From: CAZBWP01 sp964630265
GTDB taxonomy: Bacteria > Pseudomonadota > Alphaproteobacteria > Rhodospirillales > Defluviicoccaceae
Direction of reading: 5' to 3'
Assembly (NCBI GenBank): GCA_964630265.1
Contig: CAZVRW010000006.1
Span: forward strand, 13,423-77,422
Length of the DNA stretch: 64,000 nucleotides
Shown here: in pieces, positions 28,016 through 37,317 of the stretch
How the letters are laid out: every line of letters begins with the position of its first letter
Numbering within the stretch: position 1 is the first letter of the stretch
The notes under the pieces: model-generated
The model's database searches: none
Seen by the model: the letters and a program-made list of their open reading frames with translations, nothing else
Told to the model about the DNA's origin: nothing
Position numbers and translations under genes: made by a program

Positions 28016-29199
28016 TTCAGCCGCTCCGTGATCATCCCCTCCAACGTGGCGATCAGCCGCCAGAACAGGCCCAGCTCACCGACATCGGCGGCGGCGACCA
28101 GCGGCTGGCGCACCGGCTCGTGACCGGGGGCGGTGATCACCACGACCGCAAGGGGGTCGCCGGCCTTGATCGGCGCCGGGATCGGGCCGTCGTACTTGAC
28201 GGTCACCGTCATGTTCTCCCGCGCCTCCCGCTGCATCGTGACCAGGAGATCGCGATCGGTGGTCAACGGAACCGTCTTCTGGTCGCCGAGCCACACTTCG
28301 GCCTCGGAGATCGGCTCGCCGGCCGTCAGCAGGCGGTAGGTGTCGAACTCGCGGAAACCCCAGTCGAGGATCCGCTCCGCCTCGGTGGCCCGCTCGCGGG
28401 CGCTCTCCAGGCCGTTGACGACGAGGATCAGTCGGCGACCGTCGCGGACGCCCGATGCGGTGAGACCGTAGCCGGCGGCGCGGGTGTGTCCCGTTTTCAG
28501 GCCATCGGCCCCCTTCTGCAGCAGCGGGTTGCGGTTGCCCTGTCGGATGCCGTTGTGGGTGAACTCCGGCTCGGCGTAGAACGCTGCATAGAGTTCCGGG
28601 AAATCGGCGATCGTCCGCATGGCGAGGGTTGCCATGTCTCGTGCCGTTGTCAGGTGTCCCTCGTCCGGCCATCCGGTCGCGTTCTTGAAGGTGCTGTTGG
28701 TCAGCCCGATCTCCAAGCCGCGCCGGGTCATCGCCTCGGCGAAGGCGGCCTCGCCGCCGGAAATCGCTTCGGCGGCGACGATCGAGGCATCGTTTCCGGA
28801 CGAAACGATGATCCCGTGCAGCAGGTCCTCGATGGTCACCGATTCGCCGGGCTGCAGAAACATGGTCGAGCCGCCGCTGGCGGCGCCACCCTTTTGCCAA
28901 GCGTTGTCGCTGACCGTCACCGTGTCGTCCAGCTTCAGCCGACCGTCGTGCAGCCGCTCGAAGATCATGTAGACGGTCATCATCTTGCTCATGGACGCCG
29001 GCGGCATCGGCCGGTCGGCGTCCTTCTCGAGCAGCACGGCGCCGGTCTGGAAGTCCATGAGGACCGCCTCACGGGCATTGGTCTCGAAGGCGTGGGCCGG
29101 GACGATGAGTGTCCACGCCGCAAGCAACGCCAGGGCGACGACGCTCAACACCGATCGGTGGCAAGAATTGCGTTCGGCCCGTGTCGTCTGAGATTTCAC
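28012..29199 (-). CDS. D-alanyl-D-alanine carboxypeptidase (DacA/DacC family)
   Basis: 395-residue penicillin-binding protein 5/6-type enzyme that trims the terminal D-Ala of peptidoglycan stems in the periplasm. A signal peptide ends at PAHA/FET near residue 37. Active-site boxes are SMSK (catalytic Ser about 69), SGN (SSGNDAS) and KTG (GLKTGHTRAAG). The C-terminal domain ends in an amphipathic helix (LGLFWRLIATLEGMITERLN) that would attach it to the membrane. GTG start at 29199 with AGGA upstream. It overlaps tmk. Confidence 0.93.
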   Translation of the reverse strand: MKSQTTRAERNSCHRSVLSVVALALLAAWTLIVPAHAFETNAREAVLMDFQTGAVLLEKDADRPMPPASMSKMMTVYMIFERLHDGRLKLDDTVTVSDNAWQKGGAASGGSTMFLQPGESVTIEDLLHGIIVSSGNDASIVAAEAISGGEAAFAEAMTRRGLEIGLTNSTFKNATGWPDEGHLTTARDMATLAMRTIADFPELYAAFYAEPEFTHNGIRQGNRNPLLQKGADGLKTGHTRAAGYGLTASGVRDGRRLILVVNGLESARERATEAERILDWGFREFDTYRLLTAGEPISEAEVWLGDQKTVPLTTDRDLLVTMQREARENMTVTVKYDGPIPAPIKAGDPLAVVVITAPGHEPVRQPLVAAADVGELGLFWRLIATLEGMITERLN

Positions 29200-29232
29200 G
29201 ACTGTATCCTGCCTTGCTGGTCAATCAATGTG

Positions 29233-29289
29233 TTCGCTGGCACTCGGTTCGCTGGCACTGGGTTCGCCGACGCTGGGCTCGCCGGTCGG
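29233..29289. repeat. 15-bp tandem repeat between rlpA and dacC
   Basis: Three full units, TTCGCTGGCACTCGG (29233-29247), TTCGCTGGCACTGGG (29248-29262) and TTCGCCGACGCTGGG (29263-29277), plus a partial copy. The array fills the 103-base gap after rlpA is read out from dacC on the minus strand and ends 14 bases from the rlpA stop. No gene reads through it. Confidence 0.8.
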
Positions 29290-29302
29290 CACGAGCGCTC
29301 CG

Positions 29303-30235
29303 TCACTCCATGACGATCCGCGATTCAGGGTAGCCGGCGCGGACCACCTGCGCCAACACCTCTTGCGCGGCGGCGTGCGTTTCCACCGGACCAACGCGCA
29401 CCCGGTAGAAGTCGGCGTCGCCGAGCCGGACGGTGGAGATGATCACGGGCCCGACATCGGCGAGCCGGCTGCGGACGGCATCGGCCCTTGGATAGGCCGA
29501 GAAGGCTCCCGCCTGAACCCAGGTCCCCGACGGCGCGTAGCCGACGAGTGCAGTGGGGGCGGCGGCCTCGGGGGACGGTTGCGCCGTCGCGGGCTGCGGC
29601 ACGACCGCCGGCTCCCCCGCCGCAGCGGCGTCGGGGATCGGGTCCGGCACAGCCACCGCGGCGACGGCGACGGGTTCTTCGGCCGGCGCGCCGCTGGCCA
29701 AGCGCAGTTCGCTCGGATCGAGCCCCTGGGCGATCAGGCTTTGTTCGGCCAGCACGCGGACGCGAACACGGGCCACGCCTTGGCTCTTGAAGTCGAGCAG
29801 CTCCGCCGCCCGTCTCGAGACGTCGATGATTCGGCCCTCGGCGAACGGCCCGCGATCGTTGACCCTGAGTTCCAGGCTGCGACCGTTCTCCAGGTTGGTG
29901 ACCTGGACGATGCTCGGCAGCGGCAGTGTGGGGTGGGCGGCGGTCAGGGCATTCATGTTGAAGCGCTCGCCGCTGGCGGTCAGGCGACCGTGAAAATGCC
30001 CCCCATACCACGATGCCTTGCCTTCCTCGTCATAGGCATAGTCGGCCCGCGGCTCATAGCGCACCCCGTTGATCTCATAGGGTCGCCCGATCTTAGCACC
30101 CCGAGGCGGCTCGACGCGGCTCAAGTGCTTCGCCGTCTGCGCCGCGAACTCGGTCTCAGCACAGCCGGCGAGGCCGACAAGCGCCGCCATGGCGGCGAGA
30201 CAAATGATGCGGGACGGCGCCCGGCGGAATCTCAT
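29303..30235 (-). CDS. rlpA: RlpA-like septal lipoprotein with SPOR domain
   Basis: 310 residues. A lipoprotein signal peptide ends at the lipobox LAGC (residues 22-25). The double-psi beta-barrel has [38 protein letters not shown] and [12 protein letters not shown]; a Pro/Ala-rich linker follows, then a C-terminal SPOR domain ([20 protein letters not shown] to the end). RlpA enzymes are lytic transglycosylases acting on glycans without stem peptides, and SPOR targets them to septa. It overlaps mltB (ATGA), so two lytic enzymes are coupled. Confidence 0.92.
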   Translation of the reverse strand: MRFRRAPSRIICLAAMAALVGLAGCAETEFAAQTAKHLSRVEPPRGAKIGRPYEINGVRYEPRADYAYDEEGKASWYGGHFHGRLTASGERFNMNALTAAHPTLPLPSIVQVTNLENGRSLELRVNDRGPFAEGRIIDVSRRAAELLDFKSQGVARVRVRVLAEQSLIAQGLDPSELRLASGAPAEEPVAVAAVAVPDPIPDAAAAGEPAVVPQPATAQPSPEAAAPTALVGYAPSGTWVQAGAFSAYPRADAVRSRLADVGPVIISTVRLGDADFYRVRVGPVETHAAAQEVLAQVVRAGYPESRIVME

Positions 30236-31440
30236 CGGATGGTTGCCCTCCGGAGCTGGTGCAGCAGGGCCGGGCTGGCATAGCCGTCCGCCGGCAGCGC
30301 CGCCGTTTGCTGGAAGTGTCGGATCGCGCGCCGGGTCTCCGAGCCGACGATGCCGTCGACCCCGCCGGTGTCGTAGCCGAGGCCCAGGAGCAGGCGCTGC
30401 ATTTCCATCACGTCGGATCGTGCCAGCGGATCGTCGCGCACGGGCCGCGGCGTTTGAAACGGCGCGCCGCCGGCGAGGCGATCCGACAGGTGACCGACGG
30501 CAACGGCATAAAGGAACGACCGGTTCCAGGCCATGATCGCCTGGAAGTTGGCATAGGTCATCAGCGCCGGCCCGTGCAGCGCACCGCCCGGCAGCAGGAT
30601 CGCGCCGTCGATGTCGACCGCCGGCAGGGCGCCGCCATCGATGCGACGCACGCCCAGGGCCTGCCACTCGGCCAGTCGGCGCGGCCGCTCGAGGCCGCTT
30701 TTGGCGAAGTCGAAGCCGGCCGGCAGCCGCACCTCGCGTCCCCAGATCCGGTCGCCGTCCCAACCCACCGCTTGGAGGTAGTTGGCGCCGGACGCGAAGA
30801 TGTCAGGCAGGCTGCGCCACAGGTCGATGCGGCCGTCGCCGTCGAAATCAACGGCGTGGTCACGATAGGTCGTCGGCATGAATTGCAACTGTCCCATGGC
30901 GCCGGCCCAGGACGACTTGGCATCGAGGGGGATGTCGCCCCGCTCGACCCCTTGCAACGCCGCCAGCAACTGCTCGGTGAAGAAGGCGCGGCGGCGCTCA
31001 TCGTAGGCCAGCGTCGCCAGCGCCTGGAACAGCGGCCACTTCCCGGTATAGCCGCCATAGCTGGTTTCCAGCCCCCAGAAGGCGACCAGAAGGCGCGGCT
31101 GCACGCCATACCGCGCCTGCACGCTCTCCAGCAGCGACCGATGTCGTTCCAACAGCGCGCGCCCGCGCGCGACGCGGTCGGCGGTCACCCGCTTGTCCAG
31201 ATACGACCAGAAGGTCTGCGTGAATTCCGGCTGCTGGCGGTCGAGCTCGATGATCCGCGGATCCGGCTGGACACGCGCGAGGGCGCGATCGACCGTCGTC
31301 GGCGAGATCCCTGCGGCGATCGCCCGTTGCGAAAGGTCGGCCCGCCACGCATCGAACGTCTCCGCCGCCGCGTGGCCGCTGCCGACGGCCAGCACCATGA
31401 CGGCCATGACTGCCGCGACGGCGGCTCGTGCTTTGGTCAT
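30232..31440 (-). CDS. mltB: Membrane-bound lytic murein transglycosylase B family
   Basis: 402-residue periplasmic enzyme cleaving glycan strands. A signal peptide ends at HAAA/ETF near 25. The catalytic Glu is in [15 protein letters not shown] (about 145), with [24 protein letters not shown] and [10 protein letters not shown] downstream. A C-terminal peptidoglycan-binding domain is present: [31 protein letters not shown]. No lipobox, so soluble or secreted. It is coupled to rlpA. Confidence 0.93.
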   Translation of the reverse strand: MTKARAAVAAVMAVMVLAVGSGHAAAETFDAWRADLSQRAIAAGISPTTVDRALARVQPDPRIIELDRQQPEFTQTFWSYLDKRVTADRVARGRALLERHRSLLESVQARYGVQPRLLVAFWGLETSYGGYTGKWPLFQALATLAYDERRRAFFTEQLLAALQGVERGDIPLDAKSSWAGAMGQLQFMPTTYRDHAVDFDGDGRIDLWRSLPDIFASGANYLQAVGWDGDRIWGREVRLPAGFDFAKSGLERPRRLAEWQALGVRRIDGGALPAVDIDGAILLPGGALHGPALMTYANFQAIMAWNRSFLYAVAVGHLSDRLAGGAPFQTPRPVRDDPLARSDVMEMQRLLLGLGYDTGGVDGIVGSETRRAIRHFQQTAALPADGYASPALLHQLRRATIR

Positions 31441-31521
31441 CCGCGTCCTGCGTCTTGGTGCGCGGGCGGCCCTTTCGCCCGCCTTTGAGAGAACTCGAGT
31501 GGCCCGATTCGCAGGGCCCTG

Positions 31522-32316
31522 TCAACCGTCGGCGCGCGGAAACAGCGCGTCGGACCGTCCGGTGAGTCGATAGGCGACGAGGCCGAGCCATTCGTGCGCG
31601 GCGAGATCCAGGTTCCGCAGGTTGCCACCGAAGGCGATGGCCGGTGGCCACCAGGCGGTGACGCCGTCGGTGCGGTAGTCGGCGGGATACGGGATCACCG
31701 GCCAGCCGACGCGGCGGAAGCAACCGACGGTGCGCGGCAGGTGGAAGGCCGAGGTGACGACGACCCAAACCTCACCCGGCTGCGGATCGACAAGCTCGGC
31801 GGTCAGCGCGGCATTCTCGAAGGTGTTCCGCGACCGACCCTCATAGAGGACGCGGTCGCCGACGCCGAGCTGCGCGAACACCGGCCGGATCACCAGCGAT
31901 TCGCTGAGATCAGGGCGAAACAGGTTGCCCGAACCCCCGGTGAACACCAGCCGCGCTTCGGGGTGACGCGCGGCCAACTCGGCACCGACGAGCACCCGCT
32001 CGATGGCATGGTTCAGCGCCGGCACGCCGCGGCCCTCGGAGGTGGTGAGATCGACCATGCCGGCCAGCACGACGATACCGTCCACCCGCTCCGGCAACTC
32101 CGGCCGCGGGAAGCGATCCTCCAGCACGATCAACGCCCGTTCCGGCCATGGCGTGACGGCAATGAGTACGGCCGCCAGCCCGGTCGCCGTCAGCAGCCAG
32201 CGCCCCAGTCGCCGCCGCCGCGTCCACAGCAGCACCACCCCGATCAGTAGCGCGAGAACCATCAGGTTGAACGGCGCCGTCACCATCCAGACCACTTTGG
32301 ACAGGGAAAAGAACAT
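31522..32316 (-). CDS. YdcF-like (DUF218) membrane protein
   Basis: 264 residues. Two N-terminal membrane helices (about 12-31 and 38-58) precede a DUF218 domain: DGIVVLAGMVDL, HAIERVLVGAELAARHPEARLVFTGGSGNL, SRNTFENA and VVTSAFHLPRTVGCF. Relatives (ElyC, YdcF, SanA) affect envelope biogenesis or bind nucleotides; the reaction is unknown. It sits between the murein hydrolases and pcm on the same strand. Confidence 0.85.
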   Translation of the reverse strand: MFFSLSKVVWMVTAPFNLMVLALLIGVVLLWTRRRRLGRWLLTATGLAAVLIAVTPWPERALIVLEDRFPRPELPERVDGIVVLAGMVDLTTSEGRGVPALNHAIERVLVGAELAARHPEARLVFTGGSGNLFRPDLSESLVIRPVFAQLGVGDRVLYEGRSRNTFENAALTAELVDPQPGEVWVVVTSAFHLPRTVGCFRRVGWPVIPYPADYRTDGVTAWWPPAIAFGGNLRNLDLAAHEWLGLVAYRLTGRSDALFPRADG

Positions 32317-32343
32317 CGGGGGGCGCCGTCCGGGGCGAGCGGA

Positions 32344-33012
32344 TCAGCTTCCCGATTCGAGCAACGCAAACCGCACGGGCAAGATCTCGCGGGTGCGGAT
32401 CCGCCCGGCCATGTCCTTCTCCACCAGGGTCAGGCTCTGGGAGTCGGGCAGACCCGTCGGCGCGACCATGCGTCCGCCCGGCTTGAGTTGTGACAACAGG
32501 CCGGCCGGCACCAGGTCACTGGCGGCGCAGACGAGGATCTTGTCGAAGGGACCGTGCTCGGGCCAGCCGTACTGCCCGTTGCCGATCCGGGACTCCACGT
32601 TGTGGATGCCGATGGAGTCGAGCCGCCGGCGGGCCTCGGTGCCCAACTCTTCGACGATCTCGACCGTGTAGACGTGGGCGGCGAGCGAGGCGAGCACGGC
32701 GGCGTGATAGCCGAGGCCGGTGCCGACCTCGAGCACGCGGTCGTTGGGCTGGAGGTCCAGAAGGTCGGTCATCAGGGCGACGATGAACGGCTGCGAGATG
32801 GTCTTGTCGAAACCGATCGGCAGCGGTTGATCGGCATAGGCGTAGGCCACCAATTCCGCCGGCACAAAGGTGTGGCGCGGGATCCGGCCCATCACCGCCA
32901 TGACCCGGTCGTCGAGATGGTCGCGGCCGATCTGCTCGCTGGCATGGCGCGCGTGGGCGGCGATGACTTCCACCAATTGTTCGAGCATCATCGCGACGAG
33001 CTTTTCCGTCAT
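32344..33012 (-). CDS. pcm: Protein-L-isoaspartate O-methyltransferase
   Basis: 222-residue SAM-dependent repair enzyme that methylates isoaspartyl residues in damaged proteins. Motifs are the substrate-binding PLPIGFDKTISQPFIVALM, SAM motif I VLEVGTGLGYHAAVLA, VYTVEIVEEL and GPFDKILVCAASDLVP, then LKPGGRMVAP. This is the intact counterpart of the relic at 2990-3280. It is 27 bases from the YdcF-like gene. Confidence 0.95.
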   Translation of the reverse strand: MTEKLVAMMLEQLVEVIAAHARHASEQIGRDHLDDRVMAVMGRIPRHTFVPAELVAYAYADQPLPIGFDKTISQPFIVALMTDLLDLQPNDRVLEVGTGLGYHAAVLASLAAHVYTVEIVEELGTEARRRLDSIGIHNVESRIGNGQYGWPEHGPFDKILVCAASDLVPAGLLSQLKPGGRMVAPTGLPDSQSLTLVEKDMAGRIRTREILPVRFALLESGS

Positions 33013-33105
33013 GACCGCTCCCTCGGGCTGCCGGTTGATCAGATGCAGCTTAGCCGAGCCGGCGCGCGAAAAACACCGTAGAGAGGCAAAAGGGGTGGCG
33101 CGTCG

Positions 33106-35541
33106 TCAGGCGGACGCCGCGGGCATTTCCGCGCCGGTGGTGTCGCGCGGCAGGAAGAGACGCATGGTGGTCCCGTGCCCGAGGGCGCTTTCGACGGTGA
33201 TCTGGCCTCCCGATTGCGTCACGAACCCATACACCATGCTGAGGCCGAGCCCACTGCCTTCGCCAAACGACTTGGTGGTGAAGAACGGCTCGAACACCCG
33301 TTCGACCACCTCCGGGGGCATGCCGCAGCCGGTGTCGGCGATGGCGATGAGCACCGCATCTCCGAGGTTCGCTCCTCCCCCGCCGCCGAGCGAGCCGCCG
33401 GGCACGTTCTGCGTGGTGATCGTCAGCACGCCGCCCTCCGGCATCGAGTCGCGGGCGTTGACGACCAGGTTGACGAGGGCGTTTTCCAACTGACCGCGAT
33501 CGATCATCGCCCGCCACAGATCGTCGGCGAACACCTCGCGGAAGGCGATGCGATCGCCCAAGGTCCGGCGCAGCAGTTTGGTCATCCGGGCAATGACGTG
33601 GTTCACGTCCGTTGCCTTCGGCTGCAGGTTTTGGCGCCGGGCGAACGCCAGCAGCCGGCTGGTCAACTGCGCCCCCCGCTCCGCCGACCAGATGGCGTCC
33701 GTCACCAGTTCCTTGCGCGCATCGTCGGCCGGCAGACTCTCGTCGAGAAGCTGCAAGTTACCCATAATGATGGCGAGCAAGTTATTGAAATCGTGCGCGA
33801 CGCCGCCGGTCAGCTCGCCGATCGCCTTCATCTTCGATACCTGGCGCAGCCGCTCCTCGGTGGCCTTGCGTTCCGTGATGTCCTCCTTCACCGCGACGAA
33901 GTGGGTGATCCGGCCACGAACGTCCCGCACCGGTGCAATGGCGGCCAACTCCCAGAACAGCTGCCCGCTCTTCGAGCGGTTGTGAAACTCGCCGCGCCAG
34001 ACTTCGCCCCGCGATATGGTCTTCCACAGTTTTTCGTATTCGGCGCCGGTGGTGTGACCCGATTTCAGCACCCGCGGATTCTTGCCGACGACTTCGGCAT
34101 AGGTGTAGCCGGTCGCCTGGGTGAACTTCGGATTGACGTATTCGATCCTGCCTTCGATATCGGTGATGACTACCGACGCCGGGCTTTGCTCGATCGCCTG
34201 GAACAGCTTGCGCAGGTCGCCCTGGGTGCGCCGATGCTCCGAAATGTCGCGAATGAACAGCAGGAACTGCTGCTGGCCGGCCACCTCCAGGGGCATCACC
34301 TGCATCTCGGCGAACGCGACGGTGCCGGTCGGCCGGATCACCTCGATCTCGGCCGGCGCATTCGAGGCGACGGGAAAGCCGAACGGTTGGCCGACCAGGT
34401 CTTCGGCCGATTTGCCGAAGAGACTCTGGGCGGCGGCATTGACATCGACGATGCGGTGGCTGGCATCGAGAATGACGGTGGCGTCCGACTGCCGCTCGAA
34501 CACCGACCGCCAGCGCGCCTCGCTGTCGCGGCGTCCGTGCTCGCTGCGTTTCTCCTCGGTCACATCCTGCAGCAGGACCACGATCTCGCCATTGGGCAGG
34601 CGGTAGACATAGCTCTCCCGCCAGCCTGAGATGCGATCATCCTGATAGAACATGGCCGGCTGCTGCTCCGGCGTCCCGGTCTTCCAGACCCGCCGGACCA
34701 TGTCGAGCAGGCCGGTCCAGCCGGCTTCCGGCATGGCCTCGAGAAAGCTCTTGCCGATGAGTTCCTGGCGCGGCCGTTCCTCGAGCCGTTCGGCGCTGCG
34801 GTTGACATCGCGAACCACGAAATCCCCGCCGGAGTCGACGGCCGCCAGAACCACGGCGCCGCCTTTCATGTTGTTAAAGAGCTCGTGGAAGCGGACCTCG
34901 CCATCGCGCAGCCTGCGGATGATCGGCTCGCTCACCCCCATCACCACGAACACGCCGAGCGCGATGACGAACGCGGCGAACGCCAGCACGGTGAGGCCGG
35001 CCTTGACGTACGGGGCGCGAAACGCCGAGAGGTCGGTCATGGCGACGACCGCGAGATCGAGACCGTCGACCGGGGCAAAGGCGCCCAGCACCCGCACGCC
35101 CCGTGGATCAAGCCCCTCGAAGGTGCCAGCTTCCCCGGCAAAGACCCGCTGCGCGATGGGCCAGGCCGCCCACGCGTCATCGCCGGCGGGCGCGCCCTCG
35201 GTCGAGGCACCGCGGTGCAGGACGACGGCGATGCCGGCCTCGGTATTCGACAGAACGACGTAACGTTCGCCCCGGTTGAAACCGTGATCGGGGATCAGCA
35301 TCGCATCGATCGGCGCCGCCGCCGGTTGCGAGGGTTCGCCCGCCGCGTGGCGAACGGCGTGGAGCCCTTCCGCGAGCGCCACGTGACCGCGAATGACCTG
35401 CAGCAGCCGCTGTTCCTCTACCGCGACGCCGGTGCGGAAGAGGACACCGAGGGCGGTGCCGCCGACGGCGAGTGCAACGGCGGTCATGATGCCACAGAGG
35501 ACGAGCAGGCGGCGACCGCCGGCAAGCCGTGGCTCGCTCAA
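33106..35541 (-). CDS. Membrane PAS-domain histidine kinase
   Basis: 811-residue sensor kinase. Helices at about 11-34 and 181-202 bracket a periplasmic sensing region of about 145 residues. Three PAS domains follow (about 217-330, 343-437, 445-560; the last with YVNPKFTQATGYTYAEVVGKNPRVLKSG), then HisKA with His583 in GGVAHDFNNLLAIIMGN and an ATPase domain (NLVVNARDSM, DTGCGMP, GSGLGLSMV). No receiver is fused. Start: a TTG at 35541 overlaps the response-regulator stop as TTGA and has GGGAG upstream; no ATG is usable. The kai operon is divergent next door. Confidence 0.88.
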   Translation of the reverse strand: MSEPRLAGGRRLLVLCGIMTAVALAVGGTALGVLFRTGVAVEEQRLLQVIRGHVALAEGLHAVRHAAGEPSQPAAAPIDAMLIPDHGFNRGERYVVLSNTEAGIAVVLHRGASTEGAPAGDDAWAAWPIAQRVFAGEAGTFEGLDPRGVRVLGAFAPVDGLDLAVVAMTDLSAFRAPYVKAGLTVLAFAAFVIALGVFVVMGVSEPIIRRLRDGEVRFHELFNNMKGGAVVLAAVDSGGDFVVRDVNRSAERLEERPRQELIGKSFLEAMPEAGWTGLLDMVRRVWKTGTPEQQPAMFYQDDRISGWRESYVYRLPNGEIVVLLQDVTEEKRSEHGRRDSEARWRSVFERQSDATVILDASHRIVDVNAAAQSLFGKSAEDLVGQPFGFPVASNAPAEIEVIRPTGTVAFAEMQVMPLEVAGQQQFLLFIRDISEHRRTQGDLRKLFQAIEQSPASVVITDIEGRIEYVNPKFTQATGYTYAEVVGKNPRVLKSGHTTGAEYEKLWKTISRGEVWRGEFHNRSKSGQLFWELAAIAPVRDVRGRITHFVAVKEDITERKATEERLRQVSKMKAIGELTGGVAHDFNNLLAIIMGNLQLLDESLPADDARKELVTDAIWSAERGAQLTSRLLAFARRQNLQPKATDVNHVIARMTKLLRRTLGDRIAFREVFADDLWRAMIDRGQLENALVNLVVNARDSMPEGGVLTITTQNVPGGSLGGGGGANLGDAVLIAIADTGCGMPPEVVERVFEPFFTTKSFGEGSGLGLSMVYGFVTQSGGQITVESALGHGTTMRLFLPRDTTGAEMPAASA

Positions 35542-35951
35542 TCCCGATCTCCCGGATCCACGGGCATCGGCGCGCAACCGTGCGCATCGCTCAGGGCTTG
35601 GCGCAGCCGCGGCAGGCTCACCGGCTTGCTCAGGGTCTTGACCGAGCGCAGCCCCTTGTACTCAGCGAGCAACCGTGCGTTGGTGGCATATTGCGGGCTG
35701 TAACCGGTGATGATGATGATGTGCGATCGGCACTGCTCGCCGACGAGCCAAAGGATGAGTTCGTTGCCGTCTATCTCCGGCATGACCATGTCCAGAACGA
35801 CCGTATCGGGGGGCTCACGGCGATAAGCCTCCATGAAGTCCCGCCCCTGGGTTGTGATCTCGACATCGTAGCCGAGCGGCTCGGCGACTTTTCGCACGAG
35901 AGCCGCGAACTTCGGTTCGTCATCAACGATCAAAAGTCGCTTATTTGCCAT
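35538..35951 (-). CDS. Single-domain response regulator
   Basis: 137 residues, a receiver only: RLLIVDDEPKF at the N-terminus, phospho-acceptor Asp54 in TVVLDMVMPEIDG, and LSKPVSLPRLRQAL with the conserved Lys. No output domain, so it acts by protein contact or as a phosphorelay carrier. GGAG nine bases upstream supports ATG 35951. It is the first gene of an operon with the kinase and is transcribed away from the kaiA-like gene. Confidence 0.9.
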   Translation of the reverse strand: MANKRLLIVDDEPKFAALVRKVAEPLGYDVEITTQGRDFMEAYRREPPDTVVLDMVMPEIDGNELILWLVGEQCRSHIIIITGYSPQYATNARLLAEYKGLRSVKTLSKPVSLPRLRQALSDAHGCAPMPVDPGDRD

Positions 35952-35972
35952 CCATGTTCGCTCCGACGTCGC

Positions 35973-36010
35973 GTTTCCATCTAAGGTAAAGTTTCCAACC
36001 GAGGCAAAGT
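35973..36010. promoter_or_regulatory. 18-bp tandem repeat in the divergent kai / two-component control region
   Basis: GTTTCCATCTAAGGTAAA (35973-35990) is followed directly by GTTTCCAACCGAGGCAAA (35991-36008) and a trailing GT: 14 of 18 positions agree. On the minus strand the repeat overlaps a possible promoter for the regulator/kinase operon (TTGCCT, 17 bases, TTAGAT). It is a candidate operator controlling one or both directions. Confidence 0.55.
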
Positions 36011-36098
36011 GATGAGTGCACAAGCCGTGACGCCAGCCGAAGGTCAAGCTTCATCCGCACCGGCGACTGTGGTACCACGCGGCCGCACCGGATTCGCC

Positions 36099-36114
36099 CC
36101 CAATTTCAATTGGG
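36099..36114. promoter_or_regulatory. Palindrome just upstream of the kaiA-like start
   Basis: CCCAATT-TC-AATTGGG, arms of seven bases with a two-base spacer, ends 10 bases before the ATG at 36125. It could be an operator or, in RNA, a small hairpin at the ribosome-binding region; no clear Shine-Dalgarno is present there. Confidence 0.45.
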
Positions 36115-36124
36115 CCCCGTCAAG

Positions 36125-37015
36125 ATGGGCACGCCAATGACCGATTCTCCACTGCGGCTGCTCGTCGTCAACGTCGCTGCCGATTCCTTGGCCGATTTGC
36201 CGCGCCGATTGGCGATCGTCGCCGATGACTTGGTCGTGCAACCGGACGTCCGCGCCGTTGGCGCCCCGCTTCCCGAGCAGGTGGCCGATTACGATCTCGT
36301 GGTCATCGATGGACAGGGCGATGCGGGCATGGTGATCCGGCTGCTCGCCGAGGTTCGGCGCCTCGGCCCGACGATGCCAATCGCTCTGGCCGCCGGCACC
36401 GCGGCCGCCGGGACCGGCGAAGCGGCCGACATCACCGCCAGCGCGATCGGCGACGGGCTGTTCCTGATCGAATCCTGTATCACCGACGCGGGCTTCAGGT
36501 CGGCGATCTCCGGCGTCTTCGCGACGATTCACGACGCCCGCGAACGCTGGCGCGGCGATCTCGATGCGGCGCACCGGGAACTTGCCGATTTGACGACGGC
36601 CTGCAGCCCCGCCCCCCTCGCAGCATCGTCCCGCATGCTCGGCGGACGTCCGCTCCGCGAATCGGCGCCGGAGCGGTTCAAACGGATGAAGAGCGATTAC
36701 CGGGGATTGCTCGACGAAGCTTTGGCACTACGCATTCGCGGCATCGACCAAGCCGACCGCGAGGAGTTGCAAGCGTTGGCCGACCGTCTCGGCACCTTGA
36801 ACGCCGGGCCCCGCGACGTCATCGACCTGCACCGACTGACGATCGCCGATATCGTCAGCGAGCAGCCGCCGCAGAAAGCAAGGGCTTACGTCGACGAGGG
36901 CCGTCTTGTGTTGATCCAATTGATGGGGTACTTGGCGTCGTTTTATCGATCGCTGACGTGGGGCGGCCGTCGTGCCCCACAACCGAGGAGTCGGCCGTGG
37001 GCAAGTTCATCTTGA
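36125..37015 (+). CDS. KaiA-like clock protein
   Basis: 296 residues, first gene of an operon with kaiB and kaiC. The N-terminal part (about 8-138) looks like a receiver or pseudo-receiver: [30 protein letters not shown]. The C-terminal part (about 183-277) is helical: [52 protein letters not shown]. This follows the pattern of the cyanobacterial KaiA C-domain, where a KVVEIHMELMDE helix and a DYRLTLIDVIAHLCEMYRR helix bind the KaiC tail. Overall layout and length match KaiA (284 residues in Synechococcus). Similarity is modest and was judged by eye. ATG 36137 is an alternative start. Its last 19 bases overlap kaiB. Confidence 0.65.
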   Translation: MGTPMTDSPLRLLVVNVAADSLADLPRRLAIVADDLVVQPDVRAVGAPLPEQVADYDLVVIDGQGDAGMVIRLLAEVRRLGPTMPIALAAGTAAAGTGEAADITASAIGDGLFLIESCITDAGFRSAISGVFATIHDARERWRGDLDAAHRELADLTTACSPAPLAASSRMLGGRPLRESAPERFKRMKSDYRGLLDEALALRIRGIDQADREELQALADRLGTLNAGPRDVIDLHRLTIADIVSEQPPQKARAYVDEGRLVLIQLMGYLASFYRSLTWGGRRAPQPRSRPWASSS

Positions 37016-37311
37016 AGCTCTACGTCGCGGGGCAGACGTCGCGGACGCGGCAGGCGATTCGCAATATCCACGAGATCTGCGAGCGCAGTCTCGGTGGGAT
37101 GTACGATCTCGTCGTGATTGATGTTCTCGAACGTCCGCAGTTGGCAGAAAATGAACGCATCCTGGCAACACCAACCCTGGTCAAGGAGTTGCCACCGCCG
37201 TTGCGCAGAGTGGTGGGGGATCTTTCGGATCGGGAACGCGTTCTCATCGGCCTGGACCTCTCAGTCCATGATGAGGGTCCCGGCGCCTTGGACGACGCTC
37301 CAGAGGACTGA
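36997..37311 (+). CDS. kaiB: Circadian clock protein KaiB
   Basis: 104-residue thioredoxin-like, fold-switching protein that binds the KaiC N-terminal ring. It closely follows cyanobacterial Kai[61 protein letters not shown] and [13 protein letters not shown]. The acidic tail after residue 90 is unconserved. GTG 36997 has GAGGAG eight bases upstream, inside the end of the kaiA-like gene, so translation is probably coupled. The kaiC ATG follows six bases after its stop. Confidence 0.95.
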   Translation: MGKFILKLYVAGQTSRTRQAIRNIHEICERSLGGMYDLVVIDVLERPQLAENERILATPTLVKELPPPLRRVVGDLSDRERVLIGLDLSVHDEGPGALDDAPED

Positions 37312-37317
37312 GCAAAG

